Source of the DNA: Lota lota
Lineage: Eukaryota > Chordata > Actinopteri > Gadiformes > Lotidae
DNA length: 64,000 nucleotides
NCBI GenBank assembly: GCA_026745465.1
Contig: JACYXH010000479.1
Coordinates: 3,232,299 to 3,296,298, forward strand
Reading direction: 5' to 3'
The notes below the pieces were generated by a model. That model made no database searches. It was given only the letters and a program-made list of their open reading frames with translations, and was not told the DNA's origin. Both the position numbers and the translations under genes were made by a program. Of this stretch, positions 39,371 to 63,902 are shown piece after piece; position 1 is the stretch's first letter; each line of letters starts with the position of its first letter.

Positions 39371-39810
39371 TCACACATAATGGCACATATTTCTCACTGA
39401 TTGGTGAATATCTTTTTAGTGAACATTGGCACTGCACATGCACAGCTAACACGTTGCCTTAGTCTTAACTAGTTAACCTTTATATCTGATTTGTTCACTT
39501 AAGGCAGTCCAGACAGTCTGTGGAATGAGGAAGAATACACATCATTCATCTTCATTACCCTAGCGTTGTAAAACTATAAATTAACCAACCTCACCTGTAC
39601 CAGATATACGCGCAATGACAGCAGAATTAGCTAAAGTGCCGTACTGCTGCTACCTGTGGTTGTCATCCTCACATAAGGGATGTCTGCCCATTTGTCCTTC
39701 ACTGTGTTTCTGACTATGTATGCATGTCGGCTGATTGTCTGTCTCATTAAGAGGATGGATCCGATTGCCTTCCTCGCTGTTAGTTTGTGTCTACCAGCAA
39801 GAATATCTAT

Positions 39811-42800
39811 CTAGCCATCTGCAGGGATGTCTTTCTGATTACCGGTCTGCCTAGGGTCCTGGGGTCTCGCCGTTGGACAGCAGGAAGTGTTGGGCCAAGT
39901 GTGCTGGCAGAAGGTTGAAGAGGATCCTCCTGTGACCTTCTCCATGGCATTCTGCTCCTGCTGCGCCTGTTGGGATACACACTCAAGCGTGCACACAGAC
40001 ACACACCATATAAGCTACAGTTCTGACTTCCCGCCACACGAGGCCAGTAAAAGACTATATTGCACAACATACCTGTAATACACTTGAGTTATACAGAACC
40101 TGGTTCTATCTTAGCCAGTAGGAACTCAGCAGTTAAGCGTAAATTCTTTAAATGTTCACAGGTCCACAATATACTGACATAAATCTGAAATCATGATCAA
40201 ATTAAACAGCAAAATCAGCCATGCAATTTCATATTGTGCAAAATAAAATCAAAATGATATACATTCTAAGGTCATTCAGTTTAACCAATTATATGCATAC
40301 TTTTCAGATTATACAGCCATGATTATTTGATCAGTTCAATCTAACAAGGTCCCTCGTTTTGAGTGGGGGTCATGCCCATATAAGTATTATATGATTGATT
40401 CAGTATAGCCCATTGAAATAGCTCTATATAAAATATAATTAATTAAAACCAGAGAAATCAAGAGTCTGCAGTGTTACACAATGTTTCAATAAGTTTAATA
40501 ATGTGTACATAGATACTTCCAACTCAAAAACCTTCATTTTAATTAATTGTATATAAACTATGATCTTTTACATATTTTTATGCACTCTCCTTACATCCGT
40601 TTCACAGTGGTTTGTATTAAGGCACTTTCCTTGATCACAAGAAAGGAAAAAATATCAATACTGGATTGAATGCATCCTGAGTTCTATACATTACTTTTGA
40701 GCATGTCATATTGCCATTGAAATTTAACCTGCAATAGCCATTCAGTGGAATGTTGTTTATGTTTGGTCTGCAACACAATATAAAGATTCAACAAGCATTC
40801 TCTAAGCCAGAGATACAAATAATATAAATGTGGATGTGCAAATTGTATTTAAGTGCATAAGAATTTGTTGTGGTACCTTTCTCACACATCTCTAAAGTAA
40901 AACACAAATTTATCATCTTGACATCCTCCGCGAGCACAAGGTCAGCATTCTGGCTCTCACTGCAGCTAACAATACGCATCTTTTGGACAAGCTCTTTGAT
41001 GCCGTCATCCTACTGTTGTGGTCCACCCAACACTCGAACTGGGGACGAGGCTCTTTGGACGAGTTCACATTGAACTGTCAGGTCCTTTTGTATAAGGGTG
41101 CTCCGGAGTTGCGCTTCATCCACTTTAGTGTCGACCTCTCGCACCCACTGTTGCAACTCTGCTTGGAGAACGTTTGCTCCCTGATCCAGCTGCTCCTGTC
41201 TGACCTTCAGCTCGTCCAGAATGTGCTGCGTCGACTGCGCGGTGCACTGTCGCTCCGCCCCCCTTCGCCCGGACGGAGCTCGGCCGCTCGACATGTAGTC
41301 GTCAAACTCCTCCTGGCTGAGGTTGAGGGCGGGGCCGTCCAACTTCTCAATGAAGGCCACGGCACACGACTAGAACAAAGGAAACAACGGTTAGGAATCC
41401 CAGACATGTTCCAGGCAGGATCCCCTTCGGAGGAGGCTGAACGGGTGAGAGAACGCACCAGATTAGTGAAGTAGTAACCACTCTCTCCAGCCATCAGACT
41501 GTGAGGTAGGCCGAAGCGGATCACGTATTGCATGTTGGAGTGGAGTCGGGGTGGGTTGGCCTTCAGAACCACGTAGATGAGCCCAGACAGGAAGTCGTCC
41601 GCGTTGGCCGGCTCGCTGTTGGATGTGGATAGAGCTTCGAACACGTGCTGGCTGCATTTGATAACACACGCCAGTTTGTCCTGTGGCGCACGTTTGGCAT
41701 CCATCTCGATTATGGCTGTTAGTGGAAGGATTAGTAAGGAGAAGGAAGTTAAAAAACTACCAGTTTGTTTTGTTTAAGAATGTTGCTGGATGTATTCCAT
41801 TAATCAAAAACCTGTGATAGCAGGTAGATACGGGTCCTTTGAGATGGCGGTTATTTCATCAGGGAATGGCACACTCAGCATCTGTGGTGTCACCCAGTTG
41901 AGGGACCTATGACGTCATGAAAACCAGAGTGTTAACCTATGATGTCATGAACACCAGAGTATAGACCTAGGACGTCATGAACAATGGAGTGTAAACCTAT
42001 GATGTCATGAACACCAGGGTATAAACCTGGGACATCATGAACAACAGAGTGCAAACCTATGATGTCATGAACACCAGAGTATAGACCTATGACATCATGA
42101 ACAAGAGTGTAAACCTATGATGTCATGAAGCCCAGAGTATAGACATAGGACGTCATGAACACCAGAATATAGAAAGTGGAACAAGGCCATACTGTCAAAT
42201 TCAGTCAGTTGGACCAAAAACCATTGATGCTTGATTTGACTATGTTGGACCACTGACATTATATTTCCTGGACCAATAACGTCCACGGTCCAAGTATTTC
42301 AGTAAACTTTTCACAGATACAGAGTTGATGTTGCAGCGATTTTCTCACAACACGCATACTACCTTATATTAGAAATGGCCAGCCTGACAAATCCCCTTTA
42401 ACTTGCAAATTGTCATTCTTCATTTCAATTAGTTACAACAGTCTAATGTGCGGAAACATTTGTATTTATTCACTGTAACGTGGCATTTAACAACATGCAA
42501 AGACAAGAGTGTTGTGGAGGCTATGATATGGATACTGACCGTATCCTCTTTTGGAGAGCCAGGTCCTTCTGCTCATCATCCACACTGTCGTGGCAGAAAA
42601 CCCATTTGTGCAGACGGGTCATCATTAACTTCTCTATGTGCTCCATCATCTGAAGGACTTGAGACTCAGTGAAACCTGCTAAGAAAACCATGTACTTTCA
42701 AATATATTTGATGAATGGCATGCAAACAGCGAGAAGGTGATATTGCAATATGGACAAACTCACTGAAGTAAGCAGCCATATTCTGGTAGAAGTCCTGCAC

Positions 42801-44510
42801 AAGGTCAGACTGCTTTTGCACTGGCAAATCCTGTACAAAATTACAATACACAGTAGCAGTCACAACTATAATGAAGATACAGCAATTGCAATAACCAGTT
42901 CCCATTGGGAGTGATGTCTCTGCAGTTTGTTGTTGGCCAAGTCAAGCCACCTCATGTCAAGCATGAAGACTTAGGCCACTCTATTGAGTTGCTCTTTAAA
43001 AGAAAGCCTGGTTTCATTATTACATGATAGGCTTCGATGGTGTTGAGGAAAGCAGTGCAGCGGGATTGCAACCGCTGGGATGGAGGGCTTCGAAGGATTT
43101 TGAGGAAGCCTGTGAAGTCTCCAGCCTCAAGGCCTTGAAACGCTTTCATGGAGTTGGAATGGCTTTCTGTAGACTCTGAAAGTATTAAAACAACAAAGTA
43201 GCTTCATTACCTGAAACAAAAAATAACCCCCATGCACCAACAAGGTAGTGGGGAATTACCTGTATGTTCAAGTGGTGAGGGGATTACCTTTATGTTTAGG
43301 TGGTGAGTGGACTACCTGTATGTTTAGGTGGTGAGGGGACTACCTGTATGTTTAGGTGGTGAGGGGACTACCTGTATGTTTAGGTGGTGAGGGGACTACC
43401 TGTATGTTTAGGTGGTGAGGGGACTACCTGTATGTTTAGGTGGTGAGGGGACTACCTGTATGTTTAGGTGGTGAGGGGACTACCTTTATGTTTAGGTAGT
43501 GAGGGAGGTACATTTATGTTTAGGTGGTGAGGGAGCTATCTTTACATTTAAGTAGTGAGGGGACTACCTTAAAAAGGGGTGATATTATGCCACCAGGTAT
43601 GAGTGTAATTAGCCATTACAAGCTGTTTAAAAATCTGCCTTTTCCTTGTGTTTTAGTGACAGCCCAAGTGAGAGTGTACCTAGATGTATGCTGGATAAAT
43701 CAGTCTACCAGCCTACCCAGTTGACTGTAGCAAATGTTGCTTCTCTATCCATCATACAGCTAGGAAGACACTCCCACTTGTGATGTCACTAAAACACAGA
43801 AAAAGGCAGATTTTCAAACAGCTTGTCATAGCTAATCACACTCACACCTGGTGGCATAATATCACCCCTTTAATATTTTGGTGGTGAGGGGACTACCCTT
43901 ATGTTAAGGTGGTGAGGAGACTACCTTTATGTTTAGGTGGTGAGGGGACTACCTTTATGTTTTGGCGGCGAGGGGCCACCCCAGAAGAGCCTTCTCACAG
44001 TGTTGACCCGGCTACCCTTCTCAATATTCTTCTTCTCCTCAAACTTGTAGAAGGAAAGACTCGCTCCATCGCTGCTCTGACTAGAAGTATGAAACAATGA
44101 CAACTTTACGGCTGAGTTGCATTATTTAACTGATCATTAAAAAAATAACAAATTCCACCTTTAATCAATGCAACATCAATAAAAGAGAAATCCCTAAAGC
44201 ATTCTCCAAACTCATGTTGGGCAAAGATGAGAAGTTAAAATTCATACAGATTGAGCACCAACTCTGCCTCTAACTAGAGAAGCGTAGTGTGGAGGAGATC
44301 TAAGGCCCCTATACAAAATAAAAATCAACATTTTGTTTTGCATGGAACTCACCTAGTTTGTTGTCTTTGGGTTTCATCTTTACGGGTTCTCTCTCTCCAG
44401 CACTTGGAGCAAAAGCCTTGCCACGCAGGGTTTCCATAGTACCCACAGGAATTCGTACACAAGAGCTCTGCTTGGGAAACTCGGATCCCCCTTTGCTTGT
44501 CGGTCCACAT
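39811..44510 (-). CDS. rabgef1: Rab5 guanine nucleotide exchange factor (RABGEF1/Rabex-5 family)
   Basis: Rabex-5 activates RAB5 on early endosomes and binds ubiquitin. Exons (minus): 44510-44353, 44080-43953, 43175-43024, 42830-42764, 42678-42540, 41906-41812, 41715-41459, 41369 to about 41010, then possibly 39966-39811. Start [18 protein letters not shown]; the A20 zinc finger has its four Cys in [10 protein letters not shown] and GFCSKCWRE. The linker ([19 protein letters not shown]) and helical bundle ([25 protein letters not shown]) follow. The VPS9 domain has catalytic-type residues in [19 protein letters not shown] and GYYFTNL. Then comes [26 protein letters not shown] and a coiled coil ([19 protein letters not shown]). 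The C terminus is uncertain: the frame meets TAG at 41012-41010. Fish may carry two copies, so rabgef1l is possible. Confidence 0.9.
41907..42174. repeat. Nine-unit ~30-bp minisatellite abutting a rabgef1 acceptor
   Basis: Units of the form ctatgatgtcatgaacacca plus gagtatagac start at 41907, 41937, 41967, 41997, 42027, 42057, 42087 (28 bp), 42115 and 42145. Alternate units are more alike, giving a 60-bp higher-order period. Each has a CRE-like tgacgtca or variant. In rabgef1 sense every unit ends CATAG followed by GT, and the last is the true acceptor of exon 41906-41812. Confidence 0.9.
43256..43563. repeat. Eleven-unit 28-bp minisatellite in rabgef1 intron 2
   Basis: Exactly 11 units of 28 bp (ctacctgtatgtttaggtgg tgagggga), six of them identical (43312-43479). 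In rabgef1 sense each unit contains ACATACAG followed by GTAGTC, a copy of the true exon 2 donor at 43953. A further partial unit lies at 43564 and three more at about 43874-43965, split off by a MITE. Confidence 0.95.
43573..43869. mobile_element. Palindromic MITE flanked by TTAA (piggyBac-like)
   Basis: A 297-bp element whose two ends are long inverted repeats of about 95 bp (aaaggggtgatattatgcca against tggcataatatcacccctt). It is flanked by TTAA at 43569-43572 and 43870-43873, the duplication used by piggyBac-type transposons. It has no coding sequence. It is inserted inside the rabgef1 28-bp minisatellite. Confidence 0.7.
43874..43970. repeat. Three more 28-bp units reaching the rabgef1 exon 2 donor
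   Basis: The same unit as at 43256-43563, now beyond the MITE. The last unit is fused to exon 2 itself: sense CAAAACATAAAG is exon and gtagtc is the donor. Confidence 0.9.
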
Positions 44511-45563
44511 AGTCAGAGGTCTACTTCAAATACCACCTGTTACAAACTGAATTGTAATAAGATGTGACTGAATAGCCCAAATCAGGTTTGTCAACATTTT
44601 TGACTCAAAAGACACATTCAATCGTTTAATTGTTTTTCCAACAAACCGGCTTTTAAAGCAGAATAGATCATGTGACTTGATAATTACTTCGCGCGTCACA
44701 GGACTGGAGAGTGATCAGCTGTAAAGTATACTGGCTAGTTGGTATTGAAGGCTAGCAAGTCACATGTCATTACTGAAGTGTCTAGTATGCAAATTAATAG
44801 ATGTTAATACTGCTTTCAACATAAACATTAATATGGATGATGCTGGCTTTAAAAACAAACAAACACCACTTCTAGCTATTTGCTGTAGTCGATTGAGCAA
44901 TTACGCATCCACCGAGCAGGCTAGGCTACATAAACCACGCACCGGTCGGCGATTAAAACCCATTCCCACGATATAAGTTAACTAGTACGCACTCTATATT
45001 GATCGAGCACATAGAAAGCAACAACTAACCATTTGTTTTGGGTGAAATGATCGCCAAAAAGTAATAGTTTAGCACGAACCGACCAACATCGGTGGACAGC
45101 TTGTCAGCTGATATCAGGTGCTGTTGTGACCCAGCCGGTTGACCCGGAAAGACTTGGTCAAGGAACCAATTGAAGCCACGCCAAGTAAATCCATGTTTGT
45201 CCTTTTTACTTTAAAATGTGACACATTTAAAGTGAATACAGCATTGGCCTTATGGTACACTATCAGTACAAAATGTACACAACGAGACATTAAATTAAAA
45301 AAGGAAAACAAAGACAAAATATGCTCCTCCCCTTTATCGGGTCTCGTTACTAGGCAACGAGACGCTTTAAAACGCCAAGAAGGCACTATAAAGCTTACTT
45401 TAAGTGTCCACAACGTATGTGAAATTAAATAGCTGGCACGCCACCTTTTTGATTTAAAACTAAACGACGAATTGAAAATCAGGATAACTGAAACTTCAGA
45501 AATATGGTAGTAGGCATATTCTGAATTTCTATAGTCGGAGAGGCCGTCAATTTCTTAACGACG
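44511..45563. promoter_or_regulatory. Divergent promoter region of rabgef1 and cfap251
   Basis: rabgef1 runs left and cfap251 runs right. A putative rabgef1 non-coding exon ends with donor AAATG then gttagt near 45031; the acceptor at about 44519 precedes its ATG by 9 bp. On the cfap251 side a textbook RFX X-box lies at 45346-45358. No TATA box was identified. Confidence 0.5.
45346..45358 (+). promoter_or_regulatory. X-box (RFX binding site) upstream of cfap251
   Basis: GTTACTAGGCAAC fits the consensus RYYNYY-N(1-3)-RRNRAC with a one-base spacer and two good half-sites. It lies 206 bp above the cfap251 ATG. RFX factors drive ciliary genes through this motif, and cfap251 is axonemal. Confidence 0.8.
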
Positions 45564-57649
<12,086 letters not shown>

Positions 57650-58618
57650 AAGTACACCAATCCGCTTAATGTCAGCTCTCATTAATGTTAGTATGTGTCT
57701 TTACTTTATTTTCTATGAAATATATAAATAAAATAAAAATTAGAAGTTACAGTTGGATTTGCTGGTGCTTATTAATAGGCCACATTGCTTAACTACGTTA
57801 CTAGCCTATACTGTTTATTAATACATAGAAAATAAATAATACACAGTACACAGGGACGTTGCAACATGATAAAATGTTATATGCTGTCAAACTGCAAGAA
57901 TACGTTTAGGATAAACACGAAGGAACTTCTAATTTTGTGCTGTCTGAATAAATACATATAAAACGTCGAGTGGTCTTTCATGAAATATTTACATTTTGGA
58001 CACTTTTTTTCTGCAGGCTGTTCATCATTATTCCCCGCCCACTCCTGCACAAATAGGTCATGGGTCTTTTGTTTATTTTTGTTAGTCTAATAACAAATTC
58101 AGATCGAGCATGGAAAGCGTATAAGCACATCGGTTAAAATGTTTAGCATGTACATGGTCATAAACAAACCAATCAAGTTCTTCAAGGTAATATGCGTTCG
58201 TTTGTTTCAAGCAGGTTCGAAGAGACAAATTGCCCAGTCAGGGTTATTTTGAGTTTTTGTTTGGGCGTAGCTCTTTCTGTGACCAATCAGATACCTTCCC
58301 GAACGCAGGAAGTTCCTGCTAAAGAAGCCTGCAAACACTTTTGTCAGTCAGCTGGTCTTTCTGGTCTACAGCTACCGCAAACGTCAATTAGAGTATTTAC
58401 AAGTTGGATATGTACAAGTGTTGTATGTGTACTTAAAAAAATGAAAGAAGAGTTAATTCCGCGTTGTTGGCGCGAATACATTGAATTGTGTAGCTATTGC
58501 TAGTCGTAACTATGCTTTAATCCACTACAAAACGCGCAATGAGGACGTTCACTGCATGAAGTTGCATATTTAGTCAATTAGCTTGTTAGCTAACGTTAGC
58601 TATTTGTTTGGCAACGAC
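57650..58618. other. cfap251 3' UTR and mlxip upstream region
   Basis: AATAAAATAAAAA near 57727 is a likely cfap251 polyadenylation signal. The remainder to the mlxip ATG has no recognisable coding sequence. The last 60 bp (tagctaacgttagc) contains a palindrome just above the start. Confidence 0.4.
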
Positions 58619-61600
58619 ATGGCTACTCAAGACCAACGATACGGACATCGGCGAACTGCGGCAAGTATCATGCAGGACGCAGACTCGGACGTGGAGGAGC
58701 CTCAGTTAATTTATATAAAGTCTGATGGACGGGAACCCCAAATAATCCACAGCGGACATTTCATGGTATCTGCGCCTCATATTGAGCACCCGCCTAAAAA
58801 AGGATACGATTTTGACACCGTCAATAAACAAACGTGTCACACATATCACTTTGGGAAGACAAGCACGTCGCATATCTCTATTGATGCTTCGCTGACGAAA
58901 CTTTTCGAGTGCATGACACTTGCATACAGGTAAACCACCTAACGACACAGTAATACTACTCCTACTACTACTATTGTTTTTCAGATGGAGTTATGCAATT
59001 TCATTGAATTTCATTTATCATCTGGTCATCATCTTTATGGATTTATTAATCTGGTCTACGTGACAGTGAGGTGGGGGAACTTTGCACACGCCTGCCTGGT
59101 ACACAATGGCGTCAGTATTGTCACGAGTTTTTGATATATTTACGATGTAGTTCTAAGAAGCAAAGGTTTTTTGCAAATAATAACCAATCTCCTTTATGCA
59201 CCATTGACATTTCCGGAGTGTACCTGAATCTGACCTATCCAAGTTAACAAATTGTAATATTGAAAATGCTATACTGAAATTGTTTTTAATATTTTAAATA
59301 TAGTATTTAGTAAACCGCAGCCGATGTTGCCAAATACCGATTCTTTCAAAATAGCAAATACTAAACCTGGATTCGAGGTAGCATATTAAAAGGGTCAAGA
59401 CCAATTAAATACAATTTGATGATGAACTTTAAAGGACACCTCCGTTTCCAGCACGGGATAAGATAGATACAATGTTTACTTACTTGTACTAATATTATAC
59501 GGATTTAAACATTAGTTCACAAGGACTTTTTTTTTTGCGGCAATCTTGGACCTTCCACTTACTTCTTTGAGTTTGATTCCTTCCTGTTATAGTTCTATAA
59601 ATATTTTTGCAATCGACTTTTGACTGTTAGATGCTAAAATGTAGATAGTTGTTCACTGCTGTCAACTGTCAAACTCTGAGATACCCTACAAAAATGGATA
59701 AGGATAACAAAGGTTTGGATGTTACATAGCTATAGGTATTACACATTCAGGGGCTTGTTGCACTACATTTTGTGTAAATATTGGTGCACTGTGTCTCTTT
59801 TGAGACCGTATTTTTCACATTTCCTATAAGCTGTTGTGGGCTCATGTTTGTTAGAGCTACTTTGACTACTGGTGGAGTGGTGTTTATATTGTTGTATATT
59901 TACAATGAAATATTTGTATTGAATTTTAAGTTGCGCATCTTAAAATCTTTCATTGCCTTCCTGTGGAGGCAGGCATTTGGTATTAGTTTAACTGCTGTGC
60001 TGGTAGGAAGTGGAATTTCCAACACCACAGGAATGTAACATTTCCCAAGTAACGTTCCCAGTTTAATTCCTCCCTAGCAGAATATATTTATTCAAACCTG
60101 TGAGAACACACGCCTTCCCACAATACTGCCTGTACAAGCTTTTATGAGCTATCTCGTTCCCATGGTGCCCCACTCCCACACAACGTTCATCATTCCTTCC
60201 AAAGATATTACAAACAAATGGTAGGAAATCGGGCGCAACATACACAACCAAGTATTGGGTTTAACGACTCAACCTTGACGGCTTGTTTACCCCCCTGATG
60301 TGGCTGGCAGTTAGCACTCTGGCAGTGCTGGTCAAGGTGACTTGTAGCATTTTAAAATTGTCCTCTTAATCTTTTTCAGTTTTTCAAAAATGTAAATAAA
60401 CACAAACAAAGTAAGTCATGGACTAGCAACATAATGCGTGGCTGGCTAATATATACTCTAATCCTAAACATGTAGAATGATTGTTATTATTGGTTTATGT
60501 TAAAAAGGATACTGGTGTCATGCCCAATCATTGTCAATCGAAAAGGCACCCATCTTGTATATCCTGAGATACCTACAGAGCCTCGACCTTGTAGCGCACA
60601 TTGGTGAACACCTCTCCATCTTTGGGGGAAATTATTGGATATGATTCTTTTCTTTTTTGGTGCTTTTTCAGTGGAAAGTTGGTGTCACCAAAGTGGAAAA
60701 ACTTCAAAGGTCTGAAACTGCTATGGAGAGACAAGATTCGTTTAAACAATGCAATCTGGAGAGCCTGGTATATGCAATGTAAGTGTTACACACTTTATCT
60801 TGAACTCAAAATAAGCACAAAGTTACCCAAATATGTTTATGCAATTTCATCCTCAGTGGGTATATTGAATGCATTTTTAAAAACAAGTTAAGTAAAACTG
60901 AAATGAGGTTTTAAGACTGATGAGTTGAGGAAGTCCTTAATTATAATGAATCATTTCTATGCTACCTCCTTAAACTGTCCTATATTCTACTGTAATACAA
61001 TTGTAAGCATGCTTTTTGTTTGTAAATATTGCAATTGATAACTTTATTTGTGATTCAAGATGTGGAGAAAAGGGAAAATCCGGTGTGTCATTTCGTCACT
61101 CCGCTGGATGGGAACATGGACTCTGAAGTCCATCGTCCATCAACGGTGAGGAGGAGGAGGAGGAGCTTAGCATCACTATAAAGTAGGGCTCCCACGATTT
61201 GACATCATCCATGACTTTAATGCTGAAAATGCGCAGACGTAAATATTTTATGCATTAAGTATACGGCATTACACAGCAGCCCTACCGCCATGCAGAATAA
61301 CCTGAAAAGTAAGCATACAGGTGCTATTCTGAAAGGTATATGGCCAGAAAATGCGAAAACACCATGGGCCGATCACACAGATCATGTTTTGCCCCTTGGT
61401 TACGTTCGTTTGCCAACCATTTCATTTGTGTTTCTTAGGCAATTGCCACAGAAGGCAATTACTGGAAAAGAAGAATAGAAATTGTGATAAGGGAGTATCA
61501 CAAGTGGAGAACATACTTTAAGAAAAGGGTAGGGTATTAAAAGTTGAAATGTGCAAAACCTTCTAACATGCTTTGATTTAAAATAGATGTTACATATTTT

Positions 61601-63902
61601 TGTAATCTGTATTGTTTTTTCAGTTACAGAAGCACAAGGATGATGATCTGTCCAGCTTGCTCCAGGTATGTTAGTTCTTTCATATATTGCTATTGCAAAG
61701 CACTGTGATGAAAGAGCCGTCAAAAATCATACACCGGTTGGACCAAAGGTGTCACTCACAGCGCTACTCTAAATTCTTAGTCAGTCACTGGTCTGCATGT
61801 ACATTTGTTGCTATATGGCTTGTAAAGGTTATTGTCTTTCCAATTAACAAATTGATTGCCTCTACGAAGTGCATATACATTTAGGGACACATTACAAGTA
61901 CACTTAAATAGTTGTATTGCATGCCGTATCGTCATGGCAATGTCAGACAAGTGAGTGACACACTGCGTATTTGCTCTGTATGGTTCAGCTCTTATCAGAC
62001 AACATCTAGTTGAAGTCTTTCGCATTCTAACTAACACGTCCTTCTGGTCCTTTCTTAAACTGGTGGCATGAGCTGCACTTTCTGTAAATAATCGACAGCT
62101 AAATGACTAATTAGTAATTATAACAATGACATATTCAAGCTATTATTCATAGCATCACTGTCACATTGTCTGTATTGAGTCACAGGCCATATGTTTGCAT
62201 ACGAGTGTATATATATCATAACTGCTTATTTATAATATGTGTTGTCATGATATATTTAGTTTATGACGTATATAGGTTGCTTTAACTTGCTTTAAAGTGG
62301 TACAACAACTGTCGGTATCTGGGCTCTGCTTGTATCAACTCCCGTTGTGTCTGTGTGATTTTGAATAACATGAATTACAGCTCCTTTAACATCAGTATTT
62401 GAATGATTGGAAGTGCTACAGCTCTATAATACTAGTGTAGGGGCATCTGACTGGAGTGCTGCTTTAATAATTTGAGATCTTTTTTGCTGTGGTTTTAACA
62501 CTGCATGCCGTCGTGACTGACTTCCAAGCTTGTGTGGTGCACTGTGTTCCAACGCTTGAAGGGGCCGGAGGAGCAGTTTTCCCTGTTTGGAGAAGTGTTT
62601 CCAGACACGCTCCGTGTCTCCTTTTGTCAGGATGAGGAAAGTGCTACGCGGCGCGTGGCCCGCAAGTGCCACGACTCCCCCATCCCCATGGAGATGGACC
62701 AGCTGTTCGACATGGACGTCCTGATGTCTGAGTTCTCAGACACGCTGTTCTCCACGCTTGCCTCCCACCAGCCCGTAGCCTGTCCCAACGAGCGAGACAT
62801 CGGTGAGAGGGAACGCCTCTGGCTTTTATGTTCAACAATCATGGAAAGAATGATGAATTTAAATATAAAGTGGTCATCAAACTTTCCTCTTGCAGAAGGG
62901 ATGAGAAGGAAGTTGAATGGCTAAGATGTGTGTGTTGGATGACCTTGTCTTCACAATGAGCCTTCCATCTATGTTTCAGATCCCAGCTCCTTTGTTATTG
63001 TATATATGTCATCAATTTAGCATGTTTAATACAGGTGCAACCAGAGTACTCCTGCCACCGACCCACACTGATTTGATTCACATGGCTGTTTAATATTACC
63101 AAGGCTGCAAAGTGCTATATGAGCTACTGTACTATTTTGACGTTACATCAAAGATGTCTATGTATTGTGTTGGAGAGATTAAATTAAGTTAGCTGTTTGT
63201 TGATATGTGGTTCAGACTGGTTAGAATAACAGAGGGGTTGTCACCACAACCTTCTGGTAATATGCTGCTCCCTATTTGTTTGACGTTTAGAGGACCAATT
63301 CTTCCAAATCTTACACATTGCACCTTTTTTAAGTGTACTTTATTGGGCTTCTACTTTATGTTCCAGAGCAATATATCATAGGCGATAAAAGTGGTGTGTT
63401 TTAGTTGGTAATGGTCCCATTTCCTCAGTGGACAGCAAGAGGAAATCATAAGGCCAACCCTAGCTGTCAGTTTTATACAACAACGGAATGCTACTTCATG
63501 CCAAGATGTGATATTTTGTACTTTTACTTGAATCGAATTTTAATCTTGGCCAAAAACTGCTAATATATGAAGGACATATTTTAAACTTTAATTTATAGGA
63601 TCCGAGAAGAAGTTTGGGTGAAAGGGGTACATGATAGTCTTCCCAGTCACTTTGCGGTCTTTTAGTGTACACTAGCTCTCTAGTGGCCAGAAGTCAAACT
63701 TAAGGAGTAGGGAAAAGAGTGCCGAGACAGCATTTCAGTGGCTGTGATTGACTTGGGAGCGAGGGTGGCATGCCAAACCAGAGATTTGTATGTTTCTTTT
63801 GTACCTTGCCAGCTCATGCGGTGAACGCAGACATGATACAGCCGGGACTCATAACCTTGCAGCCAAACCTGGACTTCATGGATTCTTTTGAGCCACTGCA
63901 AG
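58619..63902 (+). CDS. mlxip: MLX-interacting protein / MondoA (5' part only)
   Basis: MondoA pairs with MLX as a glucose-6-phosphate-responsive bHLH-ZIP activator, shuttling from the outer mitochondrial membrane to the nucleus. The start is ATG 58619 (MATQDQRYGHRRTAASIMQD). Exons: 58619-58929, 60672-60778, 61060-61146, 61439-61528, 61624-61665, 62631-62802, 63814-63902; later exons (transactivation, bHLH-ZIP) lie outside. The Mondo conserved regions of the glucose-sensing module are present: IIHSGHFMVSAPHIEHPPKK, YDFDTVNKQTCHTYHFGKTS, SIDASLTKLFECMTLAY with GKLVSPKWKNFKGLK, the 14-3-3-binding helix region (RDKIRLNNAIWRAWYMQY), and YWKRRIEIVIREYHKWRTYF. Then MDVLMSEFSDTLFSTL and ADMIQPGLITLQPNLDFMD follow. 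MLXIP rather than MLXIPL is supported by these blocks and by the cfap251 neighbour. Confidence 0.93.
58930..60671 (+). other. mlxip: mlxip intron 1
   Basis: A 1.7-kb intron. I see no gene, long repeat or recognisable element in it. The following introns (61666-62630 and 62803-63813) are likewise unremarkable. Confidence 0.6.

Noticed and set aside
44353-44440. Alternative frame [15 protein letters not shown] as the rabgef1 start
   Set aside because: The other frame encodes the A20 zinc finger ([17 protein letters not shown]) with an upstream ATG and joins the next exon in phase.
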